Shown piece by piece: positions 17,701 through 27,590 of a stretch of 64,000 nucleotides of DNA. The stretch covers positions 3,002,001-3,066,000 of the forward strand of contig NZ_JAQNDL010000001.1 of assembly GCF_028368995.1 (NCBI RefSeq). Direction: 5' to 3'. The stretch is from Nannocystis bainbridge. GTDB lineage: Bacteria > Myxococcota_A > Polyangia > Nannocystales > Nannocystaceae. Position 1 is the first letter of the stretch; each line of letters begins with the position of its first letter. The notes beneath the pieces are model-generated. The model was given only the letters and a program-made list of their open reading frames with translations. It was not told the origin of the DNA and made no database searches. The position numbers and the translations under genes are program-made.

Positions 17701-18408
17701 CTCGGCGATTTCGCCGGCCTGCGCGCCCGCGCCGAGACCTGGCAGCACGAGGCCGAGGACATCGGCGACCGCTTCGCCCTCGTCGTCGCCATCCTCTACA
17801 CCGCCCACGCCGCCCTGGCCGCCGGCGAGCCCGAGCGCGCCCGCGCGGCTGTCCGCAAGGCCCTGTCCTTGTGGACATACGACGGCTTCTCGTTCCAGCA
17901 CTGGATCGCGCTCGGGATCGAGGTCGGCTGCGACCTCCACGACGGCCGCGGCCGCGACGCCTGGGCCCGGGTCGAGCGGGCCTGGCCGGCGCTGGTGCGC
18001 TCGCAGCTGATGCGCATGCAGATCCCCCGCATCGACGCCCGCCGCCTGCGCGCCTGCGCGGCCCTGGCCGCCGCGCGGGCCGGCCAGCCCCACCTGGTGC
18101 GCTTCGCCGCCGCCGACGCCGACGCCCTAGCCCGCGAGCGCATCGAGCTGGCCCACGCCAGCGAAGACCTCATCCGCTCCCAGCTCGCGGCCCTCGACGG
18201 GCGCCCCGCCGACGCCCTGCTGCGACGCGCCGCCGACCGCTTCGGCGCCGGCCACATGCCGGCCCTCGCCGCGGCCGTGCGCCACGGCGAGGCTCGCCTC
18301 GCCGGCCGCGACACTTTTGATGCCGAGCTCGCGCTGGGTCGCTGCGAGATCCGCGACCCGGCCCGCTGGGCCGCGACGGTCGCACCTGCCCTCTACGACA
18401 TGTTCTGA
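14737..18408 (+). CDS. Ser/Thr kinase fused to AAA ATPase and TPR region
   Basis: A 1223-residue regulator of the PknK-like type. The kinase domain (about 50-290) is complete: GHGAMGVV P-loop, ALK lysine, HRDLKPSN near residue 178, DFGLA near 195 and a GTAGYLAPE activation-segment end. A P-loop ATPase follows (GPSGAGKS near 328, IVLAIDDLQWGD Walker B near 447), then a long helical C-terminus of TPR character (about 600-1220). The GTG at 14737 has GAGGG upstream; a TTG at 14698 is the alternative. Three palindrome arrays and one CCTG/CAGG pair lie inside the CDS (15878-15906, 16311-16325, 16914-16942, 17848-17876). An ECF sigma gene converges downstream. Confidence 0.9.
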   Translation: MHKDAPADAPDGDSFAAQFAAAEPPRPREAPAEHARARLAAQLFGAASPVQPLGPYAVLRELGHGAMGVVHEGRGPGDQQVALKTLRRPDPAAIARLKREFRNVVDVGHANLVAVYELALDPARGEWYIAMEYVPGDSWLAHLRPAGGRAPEAVIRAALAQLCSGVYALHRAGLLHRDLKPSNVLVSGEGRLKIVDFGLAQLADGGYEGLAGTAGYLAPELLAGAPPSPASDWFAVGVMLYEALSGRRPRVPPGPTPIDGAPADLLALCRDLLAENPAARPSGRDLLLRLGLDAPPTPSPVFVGRAGELATCVRALERPPALLLLVGPSGAGKSALLAHLAADLRDRRGALVLHGRCYAGESVPYKALDGVVEALAKHLETCPEKHVLSTMPEESADLRRVFPALQRAVGATGGALAAGAVPRETRRRAVAALRRLLTELARARPIVLAIDDLQWGDADSARLLGELLAPPDSPAIVVAASVRSDVRPTSAFFAELDAAPLACPIHEVALAPLGPADAEQLAATILAERPGRGDDPGLRQRLAAAIARESQGSPLFIEAIAQRRGDAAADVATSLDGALQAEVAALEPGERHALERLAVAGRPLRRDLALRQGPGAAARVLDGAALAVLGARRLVRPSGEGDSVETYHDRVREVVLLRLGAAERRAHHRVLALALAAARDPDPDELVLHFHGADERELACAWALRAAERAAAALAFARAAALYEKALSWGTYPSEHVLKYTIARAEALVHAGRCAEAAPVYLTAAALAPTRLQELELRGRAVEHYLVSGRVDAGLRVLGPLAHELGLPFPASTAGTVLRLLTELARLALARRRAPREPVAAADVPAELRLRIDLCWSAGKGLGFIDPIRAAAISAQGLRLALASGEPRRIARAAAYLTIVDINAPDPRRASAAARELALARGLATRLSDPHLTGLTTILTGVAALNNGQWQRALAGVEAGADLLRARCVGVHWERAIAHAMAMHALLMLGDFAGLRARAETWQHEAEDIGDRFALVVAILYTAHAALAAGEPERARAAVRKALSLWTYDGFSFQHWIALGIEVGCDLHDGRGRDAWARVERAWPALVRSQLMRMQIPRIDARRLRACAALAAARAGQPHLVRFAAADADALARERIELAHASEDLIRSQLAALDGRPADALLRRAADRFGAGHMPALAAAVRHGEARLAGRDTFDAELALGRCEIRDPARWAATVAPALYDMF

Positions 18409-18450
18409 AGAACATTTCTTCAGAGACATGTCTACTTGAACATGTCTCGA
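18396..18450. repeat. 14-nt palindrome array (4 units) at kinase 3' end
   Basis: Cores CATG 18399, CATT 18413, CATG 18427 and CATG 18441 are spaced exactly 14 nt. The first unit encodes the last residues of the kinase gene. The array runs into the convergent interval and could end transcription from the kinase side. Confidence 0.8.
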
Positions 18451-18520
18451 AGTATCTCGGGCCGCACGCGGCCGTGACCGCGTCGCCCCGGGCTGAGCCA
18501 ATCTCGTCGACGACGCTCGT

Positions 18521-18752
18521 GCAGCGCCGCGTCGACCGACGCGCGGACCGGGACGCGCTCCAGAGCTCGGCACGCGACCGTCACCGCGTCGCCGAGCTAC
18601 CGCTCGCATCGAAGCTCGAGGCTGCGGGTGTCGACGAAGCTGCGCCGCGTCGACCGACGCGCTGACAGAGCCGTGCTCCAGAGCTCGGCACGCGACCGTC
18701 ACCGAGCTAACCGCTCGCATCGAAGCTCGCGCTGCGTCGACCGATGCGCGAG
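18521..18752. repeat. 118-bp tandem duplication plus partial third copy
   Basis: The segment beginning GCGCCGCGTCGACCGACGCG at 18524 recurs at 18642 with the same following blocks (GCTCCAGAGCTCGGCACGCG at 18557 and 18675). A truncated third start lies near 18733. The 496-bp interval 18409-18904 holds no gene that I can support. The copies differ by small indels, so the duplication is not brand new. Confidence 0.75.
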
Positions 18753-18868
18753 CCGGCCGCCGTCGCAACCTCGGCGACTCGGACCATCCTCCATCTGCAG
18801 GCGGGCCCCTCACGGGCATCGACACGCTGTCTCGCCGATCGAGGTCGCGTGACCCCGACCAGCCCTCG

Positions 18869-18893
18869 CCACCTGTCCCTTGGGACCTGTCCT
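18869..18893. repeat. CCTG palindrome-variant pair 3' of sigma gene
   Basis: Cores CCTG at 18872 and 18886 are 14 nt apart, 15-20 bp beyond the minus-strand sigma factor stop. With CCTG cores the two units are direct rather than perfectly inverted repeats, so hairpin strength is reduced. Confidence 0.55.
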
Positions 18894-18904
18894 CTCGCTA
18901 TCCC

Positions 18905-19525
18905 TCAGTCCGCATTCGGCAGCGCAGCGACCCACCGGTCGAGGTCGAGGTCGACCTCCGGCAGCCCTGCGAGCGCGTCGCCCGCGGCGAGCTCCGCCAT
19001 GTGCCGACGCAGCTGCGCCTTGGCGCCCTGCAGCTTGCCCTTGACCGAGCCCAGGCTGACCCCGAGCGCCGCTGCCAGCTCGCTGTGGCTCATGTGCTCC
19101 CAGTAGTGGAGCTCGAGCAAGATCTGCAGGTCGAGTGGGATCCGCCGCAGCGCCGCCGCCAGCAGCCGCGCCGCCACGGCCTCGTCGACCAGCCTGCTGG
19201 GGCTCGGCCCGAGGTCTTCGAGTGACGTGTGGACCGCGTCGAAGCGCTCGTGCACGTGCTTGCGGTAGTGGGCGTAGAGGATGTTGCGCGCGGTGCCGAA
19301 GAGATACGCCCGCACGCTCGTGATCGACTCGCTGGCGATCCGGTCGCGGCCCTCGACGCACGCCAGCATCGTCTGCTGGATCAGGTCCTCGACGTCGCGC
19401 GACACCTTGCCGGCGAAGAAGCGGTAAAGGCCGTCGAAGTGGCGTTCGAACAATGCATTGCCGGCCGCGAGGTCCCCCTCTCGCCACCGCCTCAGCAGTT
19501 CGCGCTCGTCGTCCACCGCACGCAT
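18905..19525 (-). CDS. ECF-type RNA polymerase sigma factor
   Basis: A 206-residue extracytoplasmic-function sigma factor. Region 2 spans about 10-85, with FERHFDGLYRFFAGKV and DLIQQTMLACVEG and the DNA-melting segment SVRAYLFGTARNILYAHYRK. Region 4 spans about 130-185, with LLELHYWEHMSHSELAAALGVSLGSVKGKLQGAKAQL type helix-turn-helix. I chose the ATG at 19525; the frame is open to 19603, but the extra 26 residues are Cys/Arg-rich and atypical. No anti-sigma gene is adjacent. Its stop faces the kinase gene across a repeat-filled interval. Confidence 0.9.
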   Translation of the reverse strand: MRAVDDERELLRRWREGDLAAGNALFERHFDGLYRFFAGKVSRDVEDLIQQTMLACVEGRDRIASESITSVRAYLFGTARNILYAHYRKHVHERFDAVHTSLEDLGPSPSRLVDEAVAARLLAAALRRIPLDLQILLELHYWEHMSHSELAAALGVSLGSVKGKLQGAKAQLRRHMAELAAGDALAGLPEVDLDLDRWVAALPNAD

Positions 19526-19605
19526 CGTAGCCGCGTCGCCGACCCGCGTGCCACATCCGAGGAGCCTGCAGGCGCAGGCGCGCAGAGCCCCCTGCTCGCG
19601 CACTG

Positions 19606-19625
19606 ACCTGGCCGGAAGGCCAGGT
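19606..19625. repeat. CCTG/CAGG hairpin upstream of sigma gene
   Basis: ACCTGGCC-GGAA-GGCCAGGT forms a perfect 8-bp stem with a GGAA loop. The cores at 19607 and 19621 keep the 14-nt spacing of the window-wide element. It lies ~80 bp upstream of the sigma factor start. Confidence 0.7.
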
Positions 19626-19768
19626 GCGAAAGGCCTCGCGGGAAACCCGCTAGAGCTCGCTTCGCTGCGGATGTCCGCGCCGTTCTGCCGCGTGAACGCG
19701 ATTATTTGCAGAAAGACAGATCACCGAGCGCGTGGCCATCACTACCTATGTAAACGACAGGACGGCCC

Positions 19769-19996
19769 ATGCCCCCCACCAAGCCCCCGCGAACCTTTGC
19801 AGACGCCACACCTCCGCGCGAGGTGTCTGCACCGGAGCTGTCGTCACGGACCTCGCCACCCCCCGAGGTCGACCCTCTGCGCCAGCTCTTCCGTCGTCAC
19901 GCGAATCACTTTTCTGCCGTCCGCGCCCGGCAGATCCAGCACCGCCTGCGCGACCGCCTCTTCCGCGAAATTCCGGGCGACCCCGAGACCCCCTGA
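19769..19996 (+). CDS. Possible small Pro/Arg-rich protein
   Basis: A 75-residue open frame starting ATG at 19769, with AGGAC-type sequence 8-13 nt upstream and a slightly AT-richer leader. The first half is Pro/Thr-rich. The second half (DPLRQLFRRHANHF..RARQIQHRLRDRLF) looks like amphipathic helices. It is the only frame in the 788-bp interval 19526-20313 with reasonable composition. It has no recognised domain and may be spurious. Confidence 0.35.
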   Translation: MPPTKPPRTFADATPPREVSAPELSSRTSPPPEVDPLRQLFRRHANHFSAVRARQIQHRLRDRLFREIPGDPETP

Positions 19997-20145
19997 GCAC
20001 GCCCCGAAGGCCGCGTCTGCGAGAAATCCCCCGCCGCAGCGCTCGTGTTCCCGGTCGTCGAAGTCGTGCGACTTCCGGTCGCGCTCACGATGCCACGCGC
20101 CGATATTTCTCCGTGACGCACCGGTGAGGCCTTCACGCCGCACGT

Positions 20146-20313
20146 CGCGAGCACGACGCGTTATCGCCGAGGCGCGCGCCTCAGCGCTGGCGGTCGCGGG
20201 CCGCCGTCGAAGTCGGCGGTCACGCGCCGCCGACACTCTCATGCTCACCTCGCGAGCAACGCGTCGCGCTCGCGCGAGCACGACGCGTTTGCGTCACCGC
20301 CGAAGCGCGCGCC

Positions 20314-20340
<27 letters not shown>
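20146..20340. repeat. Direct repeat duplicating the 3' end of kamA
   Basis: A ~62-bp block at 20146-20207 is repeated at 20273-20340. The final ~36 nt, ending in TGGCGGTCGCGGGCCGCCGT, are nearly identical. The second copy includes the last codons and stop of the lysine aminomutase gene, so the first copy is a displaced duplicate of that gene's 3' end. Confidence 0.7.
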
Positions 20341-21735
<1,395 letters not shown>

Positions 21736-21895
21736 AGCGGACAAGGTGTAGTCGAAAACCCCGCGCGCCGGCACAGAGGCGCGGATCTTCGCCGCAATCG
21801 CGCCCAACTCGCGGGCTCCGCTGCGAACCTCGCCACGCGCGAGGGGCCCGCACACCTGTCCACGAAGCGCAACGGCGCACACGCCGGGATCTACC

Positions 21896-23644
21896 TCACG
21901 AGTGCGCTGCGTGCGGAGAATCAGCAGCCTCTGCGCAAACACGCGGGCCGATGAAATCGACCTGCAGCCCACCTCCGGGCGGACTCTCGAACACCAGCCC
22001 TATGCCGTGCAGCGCGGCGACGCGGGCCGCGATGTGCAGCCCGAGCCCCTGCCCGTCGGGCGCCCGCGTGCGCGCGGCGTCGCTGCGAAACCCTCGCTCG
22101 ACCAGCCGCGTCAGCTCGTCCGCCGCCACGCCCGGGCCGTCGTCGACCACGCGCAAGCGGAACCTGTCACCGCCGACACGATCGAGCAGCACCGCCACGT
22201 GCCCGCCCGCGCGGTTGTGACGGATCGCGTTGTAGACGACGTTGCTCACCGCCTGCTCGAGCAATGTGACATCGCCTTCGACGTGCAGCGGCGACTCCGG
22301 CACCGCGCCGTCGAGCTCGACCTGCAGCCGCCGCGCGATCGGCCGGTGACGCGCCAGCACCCGCTCCACCAGCACGTCCATCGCCACCGGCTCGCGGTGC
22401 AGCCGCGGCGCGTCGGCGTCGATCTTGGCCATCACCGCCAGGTTGTGCACGATCGCCGCGATGTAGTGCGCCTCGCCCATCGCCGCCACCACAGCCGCGC
22501 GATCGATCGCCGCGCCCGCGCTCGCATTTTCGTTCAGCTCGCTGAGGTGGCCCTGCAGCACCGTCAGGGGGATCATCACGTCGTGCGTGGTGTTGGCCAG
22601 GAACTCGCGCAGCGCCGCCTCGCGGCGATCCTTTGCCGTCAGCTGGGCCCGCACCTCGCGGCCCGCGGCCTCGAAGGCGCGCGCGAGCTCACCGACCTCG
22701 TCGCTGCCGTCGATCGGCACCGCGCTCGCGTAGCCGGCCGACGCCGAGCGCCGCACCGCCTCGGTGAGCCGGCGGATCCGCCCGACGATCGGCCCCATCG
22801 CCAGCAGCACCGCGGCGAACAGCGCCACCAGCGGCGCCAGCCAGATCCGCGTCGGCGGCAGCACCGCGCCCAGCCAGCCCGGCACCGTGCTGCCCTGCGC
22901 CAGCACCCGCGCGCACGGCCCCGCCTCCCACGGCATGCGCACCAGCACCTCGACCTCCGCGCTCCACCACGACCGCGCCCACGAACGCGGCCACGTCGCG
23001 ACCTCCGGCGTCGCGACCTCCGGCGTCGCGACCTCCGAAATCGCGACCTCCGAAGTCGCGACCTCCGAGGTCGCGATCGCCTGCGCCAGCGGCTCCGCGA
23101 TCGCCGGCGCCGCCGGGTTGGCCGACCGCAGCGCCGCGTCATAAGCGAACAGCACCGCCGGCCGCCCCCGCGGCCGCCCATCGTCGAGCGGCGGCCCCAT
23201 CTTCGCCTCGCGACCTCGCGAGTCACTCGCCTCCGACTCACGACCTCGCGAGTCACTCGCCTCCGACTCACGACCTCGCGAGTCACTCGCCTCCGACTCA
23301 CGACCTCGCAAGTCACTCGCCCCCGACTCACGACCTCGCAAGTCACTCGCCCCCGCCGCACCCGACTCACGGCCGCGCGAATCACTCGCCGCGCGCCCTC
23401 GCGTTTCACTCGCCTCGCCCGCACCCGGCGGCCCGCGCCCTGGCCCCATCTCGCCGCCCCAGCGGCTCGGATCGGCCTCGCAGCGCTCGCGCCCGCCGGG
23501 CTCTTGCATGCGCGCCAGCGCGAAGCCGGCCAGCGCCTCCTCGGCCGCGCGGTGGCGGGCCACCGCGTCGAACAGCACCAGCACCACGATCATCGGGATC
23601 GTCACCGCGATCGTCGTCAGCGCCAGGCGCAATCGCAGCTTCAT
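21896..23644 (-). CDS. Membrane sensor histidine kinase
   Basis: A 582-residue two-component sensor. TM1 is about residues 5-27 and TM2 about 270-292, followed by a HAMP-like linker. The H-box [16 protein letters not shown] is near residue 354, the N-box [10 protein letters not shown] near 490, and VDDGPGV and GQGLGLHIA close the ATPase domain. The periplasmic loop is highly unusual: about six 10-residue repeats of (S)D(S/L)RGRES(E/G)A (roughly residues 85-145) and six 5-residue EVAT(S/P) repeats (roughly 190-220). It overlaps the response regulator gene by 4 nt (ATGA), so the two are translationally coupled. Confidence 0.9.
   Translation of the reverse strand: MKLRLRLALTTIAVTIPMIVVLVLFDAVARHRAAEEALAGFALARMQEPGGRERCEADPSRWGGEMGPGRGPPGAGEASETRGRAASDSRGRESGAAGASDLRGRESGASDLRGRESEASDSRGRESEASDSRGRESEASDSRGREAKMGPPLDDGRPRGRPAVLFAYDAALRSANPAAPAIAEPLAQAIATSEVATSEVAISEVATPEVATPEVATWPRSWARSWWSAEVEVLVRMPWEAGPCARVLAQGSTVPGWLGAVLPPTRIWLAPLVALFAAVLLAMGPIVGRIRRLTEAVRRSASAGYASAVPIDGSDEVGELARAFEAAGREVRAQLTAKDRREAALREFLANTTHDVMIPLTVLQGHLSELNENASAGAAIDRAAVVAAMGEAHYIAAIVHNLAVMAKIDADAPRLHREPVAMDVLVERVLARHRPIARRLQVELDGAVPESPLHVEGDVTLLEQAVSNVVYNAIRHNRAGGHVAVLLDRVGGDRFRLRVVDDGPGVAADELTRLVERGFRSDAARTRAPDGQGLGLHIAARVAALHGIGLVFESPPGGGLQVDFIGPRVCAEAADSPHAAHS
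22990..23395. repeat. In-frame minisatellites in sensor-kinase loop
   Basis: Two tandem repeats lie inside the histidine kinase CDS. One has a 15-nt period (CGCGACCTCCGGCGT-like, six copies, ~22990-23082). The other has a 30-nt period (CGACCTCGCGAGTCACTCGC-like, about six to seven copies, ~23200-23395). Both periods are multiples of three, so copy-number change preserves the frame and changes periplasmic loop length. Confidence 0.8.
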
Positions 23645-24312
23645 GCGGCTGGCTCCGCGCGCAGGCGATAGCCGATGCCCCACACCGTCTCGATGCACTC
23701 CTCCGGCGCCAGCTTCTTGCGCAGCCGCGACGCGTGGACGTCGAGCGTGCGCTCGCTGCCCTCGCGCTCGGGCCCCAGCACCTGCTCCGCAAGCCACGCC
23801 CGCGTCACCGCCGCTCCCGGACGGCGGGCCAGCGCCGCCAGAAAATCGAACTCGACCCGCGTCAGCTCGACCGCCCGCCCGCGCACCTGCACCGCTCGCC
23901 GCGCCCGATCGATCGTCAGCGCCCCGATCGTCAGCGCATCGTCGCGCTGCAGCGTCGGCCGGCGCAGCCGCGCCCGCACCCGCTCGACCAGTTCCTCCGG
24001 CCAGAACGGCTTCGTCATGTAGTCGTCGGCCCCGAGCTTGAGCGCGCCGACCTTGTCCATCGTGTCGGCGCGGGCGCTCAGCACCAGCACCGGCACGTCG
24101 GCGCGGGCCCGCAGGTCGCGGAGGATGTCGAGCCCGTGGGCCCCCGGCAGCATCAGATCGAGGATCACCAGCGACAGCCCGGCCGCGTCCTCCGGCGCGA
24201 TCGTCTTGCCCTCCGTCCACCACGTCGGGTCGAAGCCCGCGCGGCGCAGGTGCAGCACGATCTGCCGCCCCAGCTCGCGGTCGTCCTCGATGACCAGCAC
24301 GCGCTCCGCCAC
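23641..24312 (-). CDS. OmpR/PhoB-type response regulator
   Basis: A 223-residue regulator. The receiver domain (1-118) has IEDD near residue 8-11, the phospho-acceptor Asp in LVILDLMLP near 51, and the conserved Lys in MTKPF near 101. The C-terminal winged helix (about 130-220) shows [15 protein letters not shown] and VWGIGYRL. It controls transcription in response to the overlapping sensor kinase. The target genes are unknown. The divergent dioxygenase gene 145 bp away is a natural candidate (inference). Confidence 0.92.
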   Translation of the reverse strand: MAERVLVIEDDRELGRQIVLHLRRAGFDPTWWTEGKTIAPEDAAGLSLVILDLMLPGAHGLDILRDLRARADVPVLVLSARADTMDKVGALKLGADDYMTKPFWPEELVERVRARLRRPTLQRDDALTIGALTIDRARRAVQVRGRAVELTRVEFDFLAALARRPGAAVTRAWLAEQVLGPEREGSERTLDVHASRLRKKLAPEECIETVWGIGYRLRAEPAA

Positions 24313-24456
24313 GCGTCAGTGATTCTCGATCCGCCCGCCCCGCGCAACGCCGCCCCACGTGAGCCGCCTGCACGACGCCGCTTGGGGTTCGCCCGCGACC
24401 TGCAACATTTGCTTAAGATCCCTCGCCTATCCTTTGCGACGAGGGGGAGCAACACC

Positions 24457-25458
24457 ATGAAAGCGCATTCCATCAATCGACGGCCCACGCGGCGCGAATT
24501 CGCGCTCGGCGCTCTCGGCGGCGCCGCGGCCACCGTCCTGGTCGCCTGCGGCGACTCGAGCAGCGGCGACACCGACACCACCACCGGCACCACCGGCGAC
24601 GACACCACCGGCACCACCGGCACCACCGGCACCACCGACCCGACCTCGACCTCGACCCCGACCACCGGCACCACGGACGACACCACCGGCGACACCACCG
24701 GCACCGCGTGCGGCGAGGCCACCGCGTGGGCCACCGGCGGCACCGCGGCGATGACGATGAAGCACTGCTACCCCGACCCGTTCGCCGGTGGCGTCAAAGA
24801 GTGCGTGCTGATGTGCGAGACGACCCAGGGTCCGTGCACGGCCGACACGATCGAGCGCCAGGACGTGAGCGAGGGCTTCGCCGGCCTGCCGGTCCGCCTC
24901 GCGCTGCTGCTGGTGACGGCCGAGACGTGCGAGCCGATCGCCGACGCGAAGGTGGAGATCTGGCACACCCAGCGCACGGGCGTGTACTCGGGCGTGACGC
25001 CGAGCGGGGCGTTCTGCTACGGCGACGATCCCGACGCCGTGAACTACCTGTATTTCCGCGGCACGCAGACGACCGGGAGCGACGGCCGCGTCGACTTCGA
25101 TACCTGCTTCCCGGGCTGGTACAACGGCCGCGCGGTCCACATCCATTTCCGCGTGTACCTGGCCGCCGAGCTTTACATCACCTCGCAGCTGTTCTTCGGC
25201 GACGACCTCAACGCCGAGATCTTCGCCGACCACCCCGAGTACAGCGAGTTCGGCCAGCCCGACACCACCAACACCTCGGACAACATCATCGGCGGCGAGG
25301 ACGACAAGACCAATTATCTGTGCACCGTCGCCCGCATGCCCGACGGCGCCATGCTCGCGTCGAAGGTGATCGCCATCCGCTCGTCGCTCGACCAGGCCAC
25401 CTGCCAGACCCAGGGCGGCGGCATGGGCGGCATGATGCCGCCGCCGCCGATGCCTTGA
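24457..25458 (+). CDS. Tat-exported intradiol dioxygenase-like lipoprotein
   Basis: A 333-residue protein with a GGGGGAG ribosome site before the [14 protein letters not shown] and a hydrophobic stretch ending VACGD indicate a Tat lipoprotein. A Thr/Asp/Gly linker spans about 35-90. The C-terminal domain resembles catechol/protocatechuate intradiol dioxygenases: [10 protein letters not shown] near 150, [15 protein letters not shown], and [15 protein letters not shown] with the Tyr-x6-His-x-His iron ligands. Intradiol enzymes split catechols between the hydroxyls using Fe(III). Surface anchoring is unusual for catabolic versions and suggests attack on extracellular polyphenols or prey material (inference). 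The tail is Met/Gly/Pro-rich. Confidence 0.85.
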   Translation: MKAHSINRRPTRREFALGALGGAAATVLVACGDSSSGDTDTTTGTTGDDTTGTTGTTGTTDPTSTSTPTTGTTDDTTGDTTGTACGEATAWATGGTAAMTMKHCYPDPFAGGVKECVLMCETTQGPCTADTIERQDVSEGFAGLPVRLALLLVTAETCEPIADAKVEIWHTQRTGVYSGVTPSGAFCYGDDPDAVNYLYFRGTQTTGSDGRVDFDTCFPGWYNGRAVHIHFRVYLAAELYITSQLFFGDDLNAEIFADHPEYSEFGQPDTTNTSDNIIGGEDDKTNYLCTVARMPDGAMLASKVIAIRSSLDQATCQTQGGGMGGMMPPPPMP

Positions 25459-25530
25459 GCGCGCGGTGATTTCGCCGAGCCGCGAGGGCACGCGCTGGCG
25501 AGGTCGACGCGAGCACGAGCTCGCGACCTC

Positions 25531-25704
25531 GCCACCTCGCAGCTGACGCGCTCACGCTCTCGTGCGCTGCGAGAGCACGACCTCGCAACCTCGCGAAGTC
25601 ACCTCGCAACCCCGCGAAGTCACAGCCCTCGCCACCTCGCAGCCTCGACGCGCTCACGCTCTCGTGCGCTGCGAGATCACGCCCTCGCAACCCCGCGAAG
25701 TCAC
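25531..25704. repeat. 100-bp period direct repeat
   Basis: GCCACCTCGCAG...GAAGTCAC occurs at 25531-25602 and again at 25631-25704. The copies share CGCGCTCACGCTCTCGTGCG. The surrounding interval 25459-25877 is a patchwork of short CTCGC/GCGA-rich repeats with no supported gene. Confidence 0.7.
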
Positions 25705-25877
25705 GGCCCGCGACCCTCGCCGAGATCACGGCCTCGCCGGTCTTGCGAGATCGCTACCTCGCCCGACGCGCAGTCCCTCCGCTCGCCCCAGCGCGATCGC
25801 CGACCCGCCCGCCTCCGCCGCCTCGCGGGCGCGTGCGCCGTCGAAGCTCGCGGCCGCTCGCGCTACACTGCCGGCTC

Positions 25878-27488
25878 GTGACCGCGAACCCCAGCGAGGA
25901 CGTGCTCGACGTCGCGGCCTTGCGCCGCGCCGCCGAGGCGCTCGCTGGCAGCCCGGTGCTCGGCGTCGCCGTCGTGCTCGCCGCCCCGCACCCCGACACC
26001 CCGCGCGAGGCCGCCGGCGATCCGCGGCGCGTCCGCGTCGACTTGCTCGCCCTCGCCGACGAGCGTCACACCTTCGTCGTCCACTGCAACTGCTTCTCGC
26101 CCGGCGACCTGCGCCTGCTCGCGCCGGTGCTGGCCGGCCCGTACGTCGTCTTCCCCGACGCCCAGTTTCATCTCACTGCCCTCGCCGGCCTCGGCCTGGC
26201 CGTCACGCGGGTCGGCTGCACGCGCACCGCCGCCACCTTGCTGGCCGAGGGGGTCATCGCCCGCCACGACGAGCTCGAGATCGCCGCCCTGGCCCGGCGT
26301 CACCTCGGCGGCCCCGGCCTGCCCGGCGAATGGCTCTCGGGACAGGTCCTCCCGGCCTGGTCGCGCCTCGAGGTCGTCGCCGCCGCCGCCGCCGCCGCGC
26401 CCGCCCTGCTGCGCGTCCTCACCCCCGAGCTGCGGGCCCGCGGCCTCTCGCGCGCCTACGAGCTCGAGTGCAAGCTGCTGCCCGCCGTGGTCGCCATGGA
26501 GGCCGCCGGGATCGCCGTCGACGGCCCGCGCTGGAACACCATCGCCGACGGCTGGCGCGCCGAGCTGCAGGTCACCGAGGCGCCCGAGCGCAAGGCCCAG
26601 CTCGAGAAGCTGGTCTCGACCTACGCCCACTGGCCGCGCGAGCACCTCGGCGACGACGGCCGCATGCGCACGCACCTGCACCCGCTGGCGACCGACTCGG
26701 GCCGGTTCGCCTGCAGCCAGCCCAACCTGCAGCAGGTGCCCTCCGAGCACACCGCCCCTGGCCTGCGCGCCTGCTTCCGCGCCGAGCCGGGCCACGTGCT
26801 GGTGGTCGCCGACTACGCGCAGATCGAGCTGCGCGTCGCGGCCCACCTGGCGCCGTGCCCGGCCATGCAGGCGGTCTTTCACGCCGGCCGCGACCCTCAC
26901 CGGGCGACCGCGGCCACGCTCGCACGCAAGCCCGAGGCCGAGGTCACCGCCCACGAGCGCAAGCTCGCCAAGGCCGTCAACTTCGGGTTCCTGTTCGGCA
27001 TGGGCGCGCGCCGCTTCCAGGACTATGCCGAGGCCAGCTACGGCCTCGCGCTCGACCTCGCCGCCGCCGAGCGCGCCCGCGAGGCCTTCTTCGCCACCTT
27101 CCCCGGGATCGCCGCCTGGCACCGCAAGGTCTCGGCCTTGCAGCCCCGCAGCGCCCGCGAGGACCAGACCGTGCGCACCGCCATGGGCCGGCGCAAGCGC
27201 TTTTTGGCCGGCAAGTTCAGCTTCAACGCCGCCCTCAACATCCCCGTGCAGGGCACCGCCGCCGAGGGCTTCAAGAAGGCCATGACCGCGCTCCACCCGG
27301 CCCTCGCCGAGCTGGGCGGGCGCGGCATCCTCTGCGTCCACGACGAATACCTGGCCGAGGTCCCCGAGGAGCACGGCGAGGCGGCCCGGGCGCTGGTCCA
27401 GCAGGTCATGCAGGACGCCATGGCCGAGGTCGTGACCTCGGTGCCGATCGTCGTCGACAGCCGGGTCGCGGCCAGCTGGGCCGAGTGA
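25878..27488 (+). CDS. Compact family A DNA polymerase
   Basis: A 536-residue DNA polymerase I-type protein starting at GTG 25878. The C-terminal polymerase motifs are intact: motif A DYAQIELR near residue 312, motif B K..KAVNFGFLFGMG near 361-370, and motif C VHDEY near 488. TDSGRFACSQPNLQQVP is also typical. It lacks the 5' nuclease. The N-terminal ~200 residues are a degenerate 3'-5' exonuclease-like fold in which I see no clear DEDD set. It is much shorter than PolA (~900) and resembles accessory polymerases annotated as bifunctional exonuclease/polymerase. A housekeeping polA presumably exists elsewhere. Confidence 0.88.
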   Translation: MTANPSEDVLDVAALRRAAEALAGSPVLGVAVVLAAPHPDTPREAAGDPRRVRVDLLALADERHTFVVHCNCFSPGDLRLLAPVLAGPYVVFPDAQFHLTALAGLGLAVTRVGCTRTAATLLAEGVIARHDELEIAALARRHLGGPGLPGEWLSGQVLPAWSRLEVVAAAAAAAPALLRVLTPELRARGLSRAYELECKLLPAVVAMEAAGIAVDGPRWNTIADGWRAELQVTEAPERKAQLEKLVSTYAHWPREHLGDDGRMRTHLHPLATDSGRFACSQPNLQQVPSEHTAPGLRACFRAEPGHVLVVADYAQIELRVAAHLAPCPAMQAVFHAGRDPHRATAATLARKPEAEVTAHERKLAKAVNFGFLFGMGARRFQDYAEASYGLALDLAAAERAREAFFATFPGIAAWHRKVSALQPRSAREDQTVRTAMGRRKRFLAGKFSFNAALNIPVQGTAAEGFKKAMTALHPALAELGGRGILCVHDEYLAEVPEEHGEAARALVQQVMQDAMAEVVTSVPIVVDSRVAASWAE

Positions 27489-27590
27489 TTTTGCCGCGCG
27501 CTGCCCACCGGCCACATCCATTTTTGCGCGGCGAAACCTCACGCCCCTCCCCTGTTTCCAAGCACGCCAGCACCCACTCGGAGCCCCTTC

